10,235 nucleotides of DNA, from the NCBI GenBank assembly GCA_016927965.1, contig JAFGLP010000110.1:1-10235 (forward strand). The letters are read 5' to 3'. Numbering within the stretch: position 1 is the first letter of the stretch; the number at the start of each line of letters is the position of its first letter. Both the position numbers and the translations under genes were made by a program. The notes beneath the pieces were generated by a model that saw nothing but the letters and a program-made list of their open reading frames with translations, was not told the origin of the DNA and did no database searches. Shown here piece after piece: positions 1 through 6,076 of the stretch. Origin of the DNA: Dehalococcoidia bacterium. GTDB lineage: Bacteria > Chloroflexota > Dehalococcoidia > GIF9 > UBA5629.

Positions 1-16
1 AGGATTGATAACGCTA

Positions 17-46
17 TATATACATATATCCTGCGCTATTTGTCAA
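17..46 (-). promoter_or_regulatory. Predicted sigma70-type promoter reading out of the left edge
   Basis: On the minus strand a perfect -35 TTGACA (46-41) is followed, 18 bases later, by TATATA (22-17) within a TA-rich stretch. It lies just past the terminal CRISPR repeat and points away from it, so it would serve a gene beyond the window. The same TTGACA/18/TATATA layout occurs upstream of the PAS/GAF gene. The TA-rich context makes a chance -10 fairly likely. Confidence 0.45.
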
Positions 47-56
47 GAGGATTATA

Positions 57-146
57 TGTTTCACCCCCACATGCGTGGGGAATACGGGCTTTCTTTGTTA
101 CTGAGGAAGGGCACGCACGGTTCACCCCCACATGCGTGGGGAATAC
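57..146 (-). CRISPR. Remnant type I-E CRISPR array: two repeats, one spacer
   Basis: Two near-identical 29-base repeats lie at 118-146 and 57-85, separated by a 32-base spacer at 86-117. Read on the minus strand the repeat starts GTATTCCCCACGCATGTGGG and contains the palindrome CCCCAC-GCAT-GTGGGG, which is typical of type I-E repeats processed by Cas6e; the 29+32 spacing also fits I-E. The two copies differ only near their minus-strand 3' end, where positions 27 and 29 change. Such degeneracy marks the leader-distal terminal repeat, so the array runs leftward and ends at 57. The orientation matches the adjoining cas3. No leader precedes the first repeat: its first base directly follows cas3 coding sequence and supplies the G of the cas3 stop codon. 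The spacer target cannot be determined from sequence alone. With no Cas6, Cascade or Cas1-Cas2 in the window, the array is probably inert unless served in trans. Confidence 0.93.
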
Positions 147-796
147 TACTTAAATAGATCCTCATTTGATGCTATCCAATCGGCCACTGTTGTTATTCCA
201 GCTAGGAAAATAAAGAAAGAGGGTAATGGGTTGCAGGCAATTGCCTCATGATCGATACTGCATAGCTTTTCCATATTTGAAAACAGGTCTTTTCGTGCTT
301 GACGCCACTTGATATCACCCTGCTGTGACCTTGCATAATCATCTGCTTCCCGTATTGATATGGACCGGGGAAAAACACCATGGTACCCGCCAACTGCGGC
401 GGCTATATTCCGGGCCTGTTCGGTTCCAATTTGATTCTTTAACAATTCACGTAAAGCAAGTGCTGTTATAACACCATGCCCGGGGTCTTTAGCCGGTCCA
501 GTAAATCCTTGCTCCTGAAGTGTTGCCCATATCTCTGCCCCTTTACTTTGAAATCCAGGTGACGCTTTTCCAATATCGTGCAGCCCGCTCCAAAATGAAA
601 TAACCCGGCGAGCTTTCTGAGGAGGAAGCCCTAAAACCTGGCAAATATAGCTTCTGGCTGCGTTTTGCAGCGTGAGATCCCATAAATTCTGCGTGACTGC
701 CGCAACATCCAGCATATGGCATAGCAGAGGATAATAAATCTCTGTATCATCTTTTTTCTTGGCCCAGAAATTTAATGGATAAGAGTACAAATTCAT
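146..796 (-). CDS. cas3: Truncated type I-E Cas3: HD nuclease domain only
   Basis: The 216-residue product matches the N-terminal HD nuclease domain of Cas3, the enzyme that degrades target DNA recruited by Cascade. Visible family features are the opening YPLNFWAKK, CHMLDVAAV with H27, the signature GLHDIGK with H73-D74, GHG with H107, GGYHG with H139, and VADWIASNEDLF with D206. All expected metal ligands are present. A full Cas3 is about 800-900 residues and continues into a superfamily 2 helicase. Here the frame stops immediately after the HD domain, at a TAG formed where cas3 meets the first CRISPR repeat. I chose the ATG at 796 because GAGG lies 8 bases upstream and the protein then begins like known Cas3; the frame is open back to 964, but those 56 residues do not look like Cas3. 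A weak promoter (TTGTAT 895-890, TACACT 872-867) may precede it. It could be a pseudogene, a Cas3''-like stand-alone nuclease, or an assembly join. Confidence 0.88.
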   Translation of the reverse strand: MNLYSYPLNFWAKKKDDTEIYYPLLCHMLDVAAVTQNLWDLTLQNAARSYICQVLGLPPQKARRVISFWSGLHDIGKASPGFQSKGAEIWATLQEQGFTGPAKDPGHGVITALALRELLKNQIGTEQARNIAAAVGGYHGVFPRSISIREADDYARSQQGDIKWRQARKDLFSNMEKLCSIDHEAIACNPLPSFFIFLAGITTVADWIASNEDLFK

Positions 797-1015
797 TTCA
801 ACGGCCTCATCTTTATACGCGGCAAAGTCGGAAGTTGTAAAGGCATGCAAAGTTACTCCAAGTACGAGTGTACTACCTATAAAAGTAAAATACAAGATGA
901 TCGCATAATTATGCTTACATGTGATTGCTGGAACATCGAAAAAAACGGAGTATACAACTTTCAACTTTCCTGATGTATAATCGAATAAATATAGGTTTGA
1001 GCTATTATAAGGTAG
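797..1015. other. Divergent intergenic region between cas3 remnant and zinc-ribbon/TPR gene
   Basis: These 219 AT-rich bases separate two divergent genes. On the minus strand the cas3 frame stays open through most of it without Cas3-like content. A weak minus-strand promoter is possible at 867-895, and AGTAC-GAGT-GTACT (861-874) is a short inverted repeat over its -10, so it could be an operator, though it is short enough to be chance. On the plus strand TATAAT at 976-981 could be the -10 for the gene at 1016, but its -35 is poor. I see no convincing further gene. Confidence 0.4.
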
Positions 1016-1900
1016 ATGCAGCAGAGTTTAGTCTGTCCGCGTTGTAACAATATTTTTTATCTGGGGCAGCGCTATTGCGGTTTCTGCAACCTGGCTTTTC
1101 TATATACCTGCCCGCAGTGCGGCGCCGAGATAGGTTCCGGTCATAACTACTGCGGTTCATGCGGGACCCAGGTGGTATGGGCGGAAAGCAGCGAAATGCA
1201 GGAGCAGCCGGCGCCGGTTGTTGCAGCGGCCCCCGCTGATGCTGCAGACCAACAACCAGTCCCTGATGCCGCCGGTTTGCCACAAATGCCCGACAGGCCG
1301 CCCGGTTCTCCCACAGGAGACCCCCCCAGGGACAGGGCAGAAGATCACCAGGAACGCAGCTTTACTCTTCTCAAGGAAGGGCACTACGGACTGGCCATCG
1401 CAGAGTTGACCAAGGCCATACAACATGATCCGGGGAAAGCCATAGTTTACCTGCTCAGGGGAGGCGCCTATTATAAGAAGGGAGACTATGACAGGGCTCT
1501 GCCTGACCTGAACAAGGCCATTGAACTTGACTCCAATATCCCCGCCGCCTTCTATAACCGCGGGAGCATTTATTATTATATGAAGCAGTTCGACAGGGCC
1601 ATTGCAGATTTCTCTCACGCCATAGCTATTGATAATAAGGACCCCGGCGCATACCATAACCGGGGATGCGCTTTTATTATGAAGGGACTGTATGAAAAGG
1701 CAGTCGATGACCTCAGCCGGGCCATTGAGCTTGATCCCAGCGACCCCCGTGTCTTTTGCAGCAGAGGAAGGGCATACGTGGGGAGCGGACAGAAAGCAAA
1801 GGCAGCCGAGGACTTCCGCAAGGCCATCAGCCTGTCTTCAGATCCCGAAGTTATTGAGAAAGTGGAAGAGGTACTGCACGAGCTGAGCGAAGAAGATTAG
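1016..1900 (+). CDS. Double zinc-ribbon and tetratricopeptide repeat protein
   Basis: The 294-residue protein starts with two zinc ribbons: CPRC (7-10) with CGFC (21-24), and CPQC (32-35) with CGSC (46-49). A linker rich in proline, alanine and acidic residues spans about 57-112. Four to five tetratricopeptide repeats follow from about 114 to 276, seen as the recurring pattern A-x-x-D-x-x-x-A-I-E-L-D-P and YxNRG (AFYNRGSIYYY, AYHNRGCAFIM, VFCSRGRAYVG). TPRs form helical scaffolds for protein binding; zinc ribbons bind metal and often protein or nucleic acid. No catalytic motif, signal peptide or membrane span is seen, so a cytoplasmic adaptor is inferred. The start is supported by the N-terminal ribbon and by AAGG at 1009-1012, only 3 bases from the ATG, which is tight. 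The gene stands alone, divergent from the cas3 remnant and convergent with rmuC. The partner and process are unknown. Confidence 0.88.
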   Translation: MQQSLVCPRCNNIFYLGQRYCGFCNLAFLYTCPQCGAEIGSGHNYCGSCGTQVVWAESSEMQEQPAPVVAAAPADAADQQPVPDAAGLPQMPDRPPGSPTGDPPRDRAEDHQERSFTLLKEGHYGLAIAELTKAIQHDPGKAIVYLLRGGAYYKKGDYDRALPDLNKAIELDSNIPAAFYNRGSIYYYMKQFDRAIADFSHAIAIDNKDPGAYHNRGCAFIMKGLYEKAVDDLSRAIELDPSDPRVFCSRGRAYVGSGQKAKAAEDFRKAISLSSDPEVIEKVEEVLHELSEED

Positions 1901-1907
1901 ATTGTAC

Positions 1908-1937
1908 CAGCACTGCCCGCCTGTCCCTGCAGTGCTG
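1908..1937. terminator. Perfect hairpin between convergent genes, possible terminator
   Basis: CAGCACTGC (1908-1916) pairs perfectly with GCAGTGCTG (1929-1937) around a 12-base loop. It lies just after the TPR gene stop and 26 bases beyond the rmuC stop. Neither flank has a clean T-tract, so it is not a canonical intrinsic terminator. It may protect 3' ends or act with Rho. Confidence 0.4.
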
Positions 1938-1963
1938 AGCAGCCTGACTAATAATATTTAAGC

Positions 1964-3166
1964 TCAAATATTTTCCGTGGTGTGTGATTCTTCTGCTTCA
2001 ATTAGCGGTACGTCGTTTTCCACCGGTTCCAGTTCCTCTATGTTGCGTTCTTTCCTGATATCGTCGATCTTCTTCAGTGGACGTTCGAGCTTGTTCCTGC
2101 GTGTGGTGATGAGATTATCGAATTCCTTCTGCGTTTCGGATATCTTCTTGCCCATCTTGTCCATACTCTCCACGTACTTTTGCCACTGGATGAGGAAGAA
2201 GCTTACCTGCTGAATGATCTCATCAATGGCCTGCTCGGTCTTGAAGTTGCGGACAGCCTGGTTGATCAGTGCCAGCACCGCGTAAAGAGTAACGGGTGAG
2301 CAAAGTACGACCTTGCTCTGCAGGGCATAATCGAGGAGCGTAGGGTCGTTTTCATTGATAAAGCGGTAAACCTGCTCGTTGGGTATCAACACCAGCACAT
2401 AGTCGACAGTGTTTTGCTCGGGATTTATATATTCCCTGGTAGTCACCTCCTTGATGCGCTGCCGGGTGTCCTTAAGAAAATCGTTCTTATAGCCGTCACG
2501 CTCAACTTCCGTATCGGCGCCGACATATTTCATATAGTTATCCAGGGGAAACTTTACGTCCATATTCAACTGTAGATTGTTGGGCATAAGGAAGGTATAG
2601 TCCGGCCTGTTGCCGGTGGTTTCGCTGACTGCCTGTTTACGGTAATTGGTGCCCTCGACGAAGCCGATGCTGCGCAGGATGTCGTCGGCCATGCGCTCTC
2701 CCCACTGCCCCCTGATTTTGCTGTTGCCCAGGGCTTGCTGGAGCTGTCCAGTGGTCTCCTGCAGCCTGGAGGCCTGCTCGGAGGCTATCTTTAATTGCTC
2801 TGAAAGCTGCCCCATTGTGCGTTCACGGTTTTTCTCCATCTCACTTACCAGGCTTTCGACGGTCTTAAGATTGTCTCGTACTTCCTTGATGGACTGGTCG
2901 ATGAGCTGTTTCTTGGTATCAAGGTTTTGCTCACCGAGCTGGGTGTGCTTGGACAGCACCTGTTCCGACATTTCCACCAGGTGTTGGACTGAGGCCTGCA
3001 TGGAGGTATCAGTGAAGGCGGCCATGTTCTTTTGTATCTCTCCTCCGATGGTCAGGATATCCTGCTTGTAATAGGGCTTATACACGCGGCTGATTATGAT
3101 AGTCGCGGTAATGCCGATAACCAGACCCCCCAGAAAAATAAGCCCATAAATCATCAGTTCATTCAT
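1964..3166 (-). CDS. rmuC: DNA recombination protein RmuC
   Basis: The 400-residue protein has the RmuC layout: an N-terminal membrane anchor (about residues 4-27), a coiled coil rich in E, Q and K (about 50-150), a PD-(D/E)xK nuclease-like core (about 150-330) and a charged C-terminal coil. Core marks are RGQWGE with E157, GNRPDYTF with D189, and MDVKFPLDNY with D203 and K205, which fit the catalytic pattern of this fold. RmuC limits inversions at short inverted repeats in E. coli and has been proposed to cut DNA structures; its biochemistry is not settled. The length is within the family range. The ATG at 3166 follows GAGGTG (3178-3173) at 6 bases and directly opens the membrane anchor. It is the last gene of an apparent three-gene minus-strand operon, 48 bases after the upstream zinc-finger membrane gene. 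Confidence 0.93.
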   Translation of the reverse strand: MNELMIYGLIFLGGLVIGITATIIISRVYKPYYKQDILTIGGEIQKNMAAFTDTSMQASVQHLVEMSEQVLSKHTQLGEQNLDTKKQLIDQSIKEVRDNLKTVESLVSEMEKNRERTMGQLSEQLKIASEQASRLQETTGQLQQALGNSKIRGQWGERMADDILRSIGFVEGTNYRKQAVSETTGNRPDYTFLMPNNLQLNMDVKFPLDNYMKYVGADTEVERDGYKNDFLKDTRQRIKEVTTREYINPEQNTVDYVLVLIPNEQVYRFINENDPTLLDYALQSKVVLCSPVTLYAVLALINQAVRNFKTEQAIDEIIQQVSFFLIQWQKYVESMDKMGKKISETQKEFDNLITTRRNKLERPLKKIDDIRKERNIEELEPVENDVPLIEAEESHTTENI

Positions 3167-3214
3167 TTAGTGCACCTCGATCAATCATTATGTTCCGGTT
3201 CTGATCCTTTTATA

Positions 3215-3790
3215 TCACTGCCAGGGGATATAGTCCTTCCAGGAATCATCGATACCAGCGGTTTGTCCTATCATGTAAAGGGATATCAGCAGTACGGTCA
3301 CGGCCGCTGCAAGTGCTATATAAGCGAGGATAAATCCAAATCCCCACCAAGCCCAGGTCCTCTGTGTCCTTTTAAAATGCTCGATGCTTTCCCATTTCTT
3401 ATTTTGCCAGGCCCATTCGTTGCCGCGGATCCCCAAGATGATCCTCATGGTCAGGCTGACTATCCAGCCGACGTATGGTATGAGGCCGAGCAGAGCGATA
3501 AGCGAGATCCATACATTATTGCCGATGCCCCAGATCCAGGTCATCAAGAAGCCGCCCCAGTTCCATCCCTTGATCTCCTCCGGAACAGGGGAATTTGACC
3601 CCATGCCCGGGGCACAGGGGACTACGATATTTGTCTGACCCGGCCAGGCGCCTGTTTTAAGCCGTACTTCCAGGCACCGATTGCAGTAAACCTGGCCACT
3701 GATATCGACTTTGCACTCCGGGCAAACATATGATCCACAACTGCAGCAAGAGCCTGCTGCTTCAAGGTCAGGGTGAACAGCGCATCTCAT
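3215..3790 (-). CDS. B-box-type zinc-finger membrane protein (paralog 1)
   Basis: The 191-residue protein has an N-terminal cysteine/histidine module resembling a B-box zinc finger, with likely ligands C3, H6, C15, C18, C23, C26, C36 and C39 (two zinc sites). A polar linker (about 42-74) leads to hydrophobic, tryptophan-rich segments at about 79-117 and 147-174 that look membrane-embedded. Between them lies a polar stretch GNEWAWQNKKWESIEHFKR (123-141), conserved in the neighbouring paralog. With no signal peptide, the zinc module probably faces the cytoplasm. An AAGG-type ribosome site sits about 8 bases before the ATG. It lies 37 bases after its paralog and 48 bases before rmuC, suggesting one transcript. 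The family is known to me only as uncharacterised zinc-finger membrane proteins; I assign no function. Protein binding at the membrane or metal sensing are guesses. Confidence 0.85.
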   Translation of the reverse strand: MRCAVHPDLEAAGSCCSCGSYVCPECKVDISGQVYCNRCLEVRLKTGAWPGQTNIVVPCAPGMGSNSPVPEEIKGWNWGGFLMTWIWGIGNNVWISLIALLGLIPYVGWIVSLTMRIILGIRGNEWAWQNKKWESIEHFKRTQRTWAWWGFGFILAYIALAAAVTVLLISLYMIGQTAGIDDSWKDYIPWQ

Positions 3791-3827
3791 ATTTTTTCAC
3801 CTTCCTTCTGCTGAATTGATAAAAGCT

Positions 3828-4364
3828 TTAATACCAGCTGGAGCCTGACTGGTCAATCCACCAGACCAGCAGGATAACGCCCCCGACCATCATTACCAGG
3901 AGGAACAAGGCCAATACTATCGATAGTGCCCAGCCCCAGACCGCCCAGGTATGCTGGACGCGCTTAAAATGCTCTACACTATCCCAATGTCTGGATTGCC
4001 ATGCCCATTCGTTGCCTTTAAATGCCAGCACCCAGGGCATTACCAGCGCTCCCAGGTACGGTACAAACACGAGAAATGACCACCATACACTGTTGCCGAT
4101 GCCCCAGATCCAGGTCAGTAGGAGGCCTCCCCAGTTAAATTCACCCAGCCCGGCTGGCACGGCAGCATCGCTTCCCATGCCGGAGGTATTCCCTGATTGA
4201 CCGGCTGCGATGGCAGATCCACCTGTTCCGTCCACTTTTTGCTGAATGCAGGAATTGCAGTAAATCCTGCCGTCAAAAACAACCTTGCACTCCGGGCACA
4301 CGGTTTTGGAGCACTCTATACACTGGCCAACGGCCTGGCGCTCGGGATGGTGATAGCAATACAT
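3828..4364 (-). CDS. B-box-type zinc-finger membrane protein (paralog 2)
   Basis: The 178-residue protein is a paralog of the gene immediately downstream. Its zinc ligands fall at identical positions (C3, H6, C15, C18, C23, C26, C36, C39), followed by a glycine/serine/alanine-rich linker (about 44-75). It shares WGG-x-L-x-TWIWGIGN (78-91), GNEWAWQ (117-123), EHFKR-x-Q-x-TWA-x-WG (131-144), and two hydrophobic regions at about 79-115 and 143-170. The main difference is a shorter first membrane region. It is the first gene of the rmuC operon and has an excellent Shine-Dalgarno sequence, AAAGGAGGT (4377-4369), 4 bases before the ATG. No signal peptide or enzyme motif is seen. Function is unknown; tandem duplication with conserved membrane and zinc parts suggests a paired or hetero-oligomeric role, which is inference. 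Confidence 0.85.
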   Translation of the reverse strand: MYCYHHPERQAVGQCIECSKTVCPECKVVFDGRIYCNSCIQQKVDGTGGSAIAAGQSGNTSGMGSDAAVPAGLGEFNWGGLLLTWIWGIGNSVWWSFLVFVPYLGALVMPWVLAFKGNEWAWQSRHWDSVEHFKRVQHTWAVWGWALSIVLALFLLVMMVGGVILLVWWIDQSGSSWY

Positions 4365-4551
4365 ACAGACCTCCTTTCAGCATAATATGCCGGCACAAGC
4401 TCCCGATAAAATCCCATATGTTAAATAAAGTATATTTCAAGTGCGCTTAACAATCTACTTTCATTTTTGGGGGAAAGCTAAACTTTTTACCCGCTTGCGG
4501 CGTTTTCCTTATTAGAAACACGCAGAAAATAAGTGATAAGGCAGTAAAAAA
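4365..4551. other. Intergenic region upstream of divergent zinc-finger operon and small ORF
   Basis: These 187 AT-rich bases must hold promoters for the minus-strand zinc-finger/rmuC operon and the plus-strand small ORF. On the minus strand, TATTAT (4387-4382) with TTTATC 17 bases upstream is possible, but it would start RNA inside the Shine-Dalgarno site; TTGAAA near 4440 is another partial -35. Neither is convincing. No RNA gene is recognised. Confidence 0.3.
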
Positions 4552-4638
4552 ATGAGCGTAAACATACAATTTGCAGCTATCTTGATCGGGTTCACCATCT
4601 TTTGCTCAATGATAGTTTTACTGGCCTGCGCGTATTAA
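4552..4638 (+). CDS. Small ORF: 28-residue single-span membrane protein (predicted)
   Basis: An ATG at 4552 opens 28 codons ending in TAA: MSVNIQFAAILIGFTIFCSM, then IVLLACAY. Residues 6-27 are nearly all hydrophobic, enough for one membrane span, with no charged residue after the start. AAGG (4538-4541) lies 10 bases upstream, and a strong intrinsic terminator begins 23 bases after the stop on the same strand. That combination of ribosome site, coherent transmembrane content and private terminator supports a real short gene. The terminator could instead end a small RNA made from this region. I recognise no known family; it does not resemble KdpF or CydX. No sharp promoter is seen: TTTACC with a TATTAG 18 bases later, near 4487-4516, is weak. 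Confidence 0.5.
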   Translation: MSVNIQFAAILIGFTIFCSMIVLLACAY

Positions 4639-4661
4639 TCTGCAGCAGCGCCACCTTTTTT

Positions 4662-4699
4662 CACCACTCCTGTTCTCCTCCAGGAGTGGTGATTTTTTT
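4662..4699 (+). terminator. Strong intrinsic terminator
   Basis: CACCACTCCTG (4662-4672) pairs perfectly with CAGGAGTGGTG (4681-4691) around an 8-base loop. After one A, seven consecutive T follow (4693-4699). Six T also precede the stem, giving no T-run for the minus strand. It therefore ends plus-strand transcription coming from the small ORF region and shields the phosphoesterase gene. Confidence 0.88.
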
Positions 4700-4727
4700 G
4701 CCCGGACAGGGGACAGCGGAATATACT
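4698..4727 (+). promoter_or_regulatory. Predicted promoter for the phosphoesterase-hydrolase operon
   Basis: TTGCCC (4698-4703), an 18-base spacer and TATACT (4722-4727) form a plausible sigma70-type promoter. Its -35 uses the end of the terminator T-tract. Transcription would start near 4734, about 30 bases before the TTG start and ahead of the Shine-Dalgarno site at 4750-4754. Confidence 0.55.
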
Positions 4728-4764
4728 AACAAAGCGGTAATTATCAGCCGGAGGCCATCAAAAT

Positions 4765-5226
4765 TTGAAGATTGGTGTTATCTCAGATACCCACGCCAGA
4801 TTTTTTTCAGAACTGCCCCGGAACCTGGTAAAAGCGCTGTCAGCGGTGGACCTGATAATCCATGCCGGCGATGTCATTTCCCTGGATGTCATCCACGGGC
4901 TGGAGACCTTGGCGCCGGTTAAGGCGGTCTGCGGGAATATGGATTATCCCGAGGTTAGGGCGGTCCTGCCGGAAAGGGAGATCTTCGAAGCCGCAGGCAG
5001 GAAAATAGGTATAACACATGGAAGGGGAAGTCCGCCTATCCTGGAAGTAAACGCACCTCGGCTTTTCAGCGGAGTCGATGTAACCATATTCGGACATACA
5101 CATATTGCATTTAACAAGGTTATCGGCGGCGTGCTACTGTTCAATCCCGGAAGCGCCCGGGATTCCTATGGCATATTAGATCTGGGGGATACTATCGAGA
5201 CAAAAATATTCAGGGGTTATTTTTAA
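4765..5226 (+). CDS. YfcE/MJ0936-family metallophosphoesterase
   Basis: The 153-residue protein is a compact calcineurin-like phosphoesterase. The two-metal site is visible in order: SDTH (D8, H10), HAGD (D36), GNMD (N58), THG (H85) and GHTH (H111, H113), followed by NPGS (127-130), a signature of the YfcE/MJ0936 group. Members hydrolyse phosphodiesters in vitro using manganese or similar ions; the natural substrate is generally unknown. The length is normal for the family and the protein should be cytoplasmic. The start is TTG at 4765: GGAGG (4750-4754) lies 10 bases upstream and the protein then begins MKIGVISDTH as expected. It is the first gene of a two-gene operon; the hydrolase ATG follows one base after its stop. 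Confidence 0.92.
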   Translation: MKIGVISDTHARFFSELPRNLVKALSAVDLIIHAGDVISLDVIHGLETLAPVKAVCGNMDYPEVRAVLPEREIFEAAGRKIGITHGRGSPPILEVNAPRLFSGVDVTIFGHTHIAFNKVIGGVLLFNPGSARDSYGILDLGDTIETKIFRGYF

Positions 5227-5227
5227 G

Positions 5228-6022
5228 ATGAAAGAGAGCTGGCAGGATTTCGAATTCCTGGATCACTCGGCGCTGGCCGGTTTCATTTTTTACCCAAGGC
5301 CGGACCAGTATATTTCACCCGACATGGACCACTCTGCATATTTTGATCTGCCGGTAGAGGAAGGGATCAGCATTTCCTGCCGGTTCTACCATGGAGATAA
5401 GACCAATCCCAATATCCTTTATTTTCATGGTAACGGCGAACTGGCCAGCGAGTATGAGGACGTGGGGGAGGTATTTAACCGGGCCGGCATCAATTTATTT
5501 GTGGCCGATTACCGCGGATACGGCAGGAGCGGTGGCGCCCCATCCATCAGCAGTATGATGAGAGACGCCCACGGGGTTCTGAAAGGCTTTAAAAGCGTAA
5601 TTGATGAGAGAGGGTTGGAAGGCAGCTGTTTCATCATGGGGCGCTCCCTGGGAAGCGCATCGGCAATTGAGCTGGCATCCAACCACCCCGGAGATTTTAA
5701 GGGGCTTATTATCGAAAGCGGTTTTTGTGATGTTAATGACCTGATGGGAAGGCTGGGGCTATCCCCGCCGAAGAGGGAATCAACAAACTCTGAAACACCC
5801 GGCTTGGACCGTGTGCGGCAGATTACCCTGCCGGCACTGGTTATTCATGGTAAATATGATTCGATTGTCCCGTCAGCCGAAGGGGAGAAAATATTTCGCA
5901 ACCTTAAATCGGCCGATAAGAAGATGGTAATGATCCCGCATGCCGACCACAATTCGATCCTTGTGGTGGGGTTGGATCTCTACATGCGTGAGCTTACCGC
6001 TTTTATCCAGCGGAATAAATGA
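5228..6022 (+). CDS. Alpha/beta hydrolase, serine hydrolase type
   Basis: The 264-residue protein is an alpha/beta-fold hydrolase resembling the BEM46/ABHD13 group. The oxyanion region is YFHGNGE (65-71), followed by DYRGYGRSGG (94-103). The nucleophile elbow is GRSLG with S140, the acid is D211 in HGKYDSIVP, and the base is most likely H241 in PHADHN. The triad appears complete. No signal peptide or membrane segment is seen, so a cytoplasmic esterase or thioesterase-like activity is inferred, with unknown substrate. The cap region between the nucleophile and acid is short. The ATG is one base past the phosphoesterase stop, with AGGGG about 12 bases upstream, so translation is probably coupled. 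Its TGA shares its last base with the A-tract of the terminator that follows. Confidence 0.92.
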   Translation: MKESWQDFEFLDHSALAGFIFYPRPDQYISPDMDHSAYFDLPVEEGISISCRFYHGDKTNPNILYFHGNGELASEYEDVGEVFNRAGINLFVADYRGYGRSGGAPSISSMMRDAHGVLKGFKSVIDERGLEGSCFIMGRSLGSASAIELASNHPGDFKGLIIESGFCDVNDLMGRLGLSPPKRESTNSETPGLDRVRQITLPALVIHGKYDSIVPSAEGEKIFRNLKSADKKMVMIPHADHNSILVVGLDLYMRELTAFIQRNK

Positions 6023-6051
6023 AAAAAGCCCCCTCCGGTCGGAGGGGGCTT
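6022..6051 (-). terminator. Intrinsic terminator for rplY, probably also used by the facing operon
   Basis: AAGCCCCCTCC (6026-6036) pairs with GGAGGGGGCTT (6041-6051) around a GGTC tetraloop. On the minus strand the stem is followed by six T (6027-6022), the classic layout for ending rplY, whose stop is 25 bases away. The plus side lacks a T-run, but the strong stem directly after the hydrolase stop may work in both directions. Confidence 0.88.
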
Positions 6052-6076
6052 GCGATGCAGGTTATTTTATTACTCT

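Noticed and set aside
1..57. Possible continuation of cas3 on the far side of the CRISPR repeats, which would make the array an insertion within cas3.
   Set aside because: The minus-strand frames there reach stops within a few codons and do not resemble the Cas3 linker or helicase; the region looks like array-flanking DNA.
797..964. Upstream 56-codon extension of the cas3 frame, with a hydrophobic stretch resembling a signal anchor.
   Set aside because: Cas3 proteins begin close to the YPxxFWAK motif, the ATG at 796 has a good ribosome site, and the extension shows no Cas3-like content; AT-rich DNA stays open by chance.
1157..1657. 166-codon antisense frame within the TPR gene.
   Set aside because: It mirrors the repetitive, biased codon use of the TPR gene, has no ribosome site or domain, and the plus-strand gene is clearly real.
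1908..1937. Hairpin considered as an attachment site or small RNA.
   Set aside because: It is a simple perfect stem in a short convergent gap with no nearby integrase or second copy in the window; 3' end processing or termination is a simpler reading.
3032..3598. 188-codon plus-strand frame across rmuC and zinc-finger paralog 1.
   Set aside because: It spans two well-supported minus-strand genes and their spacer and has no recognisable protein content.
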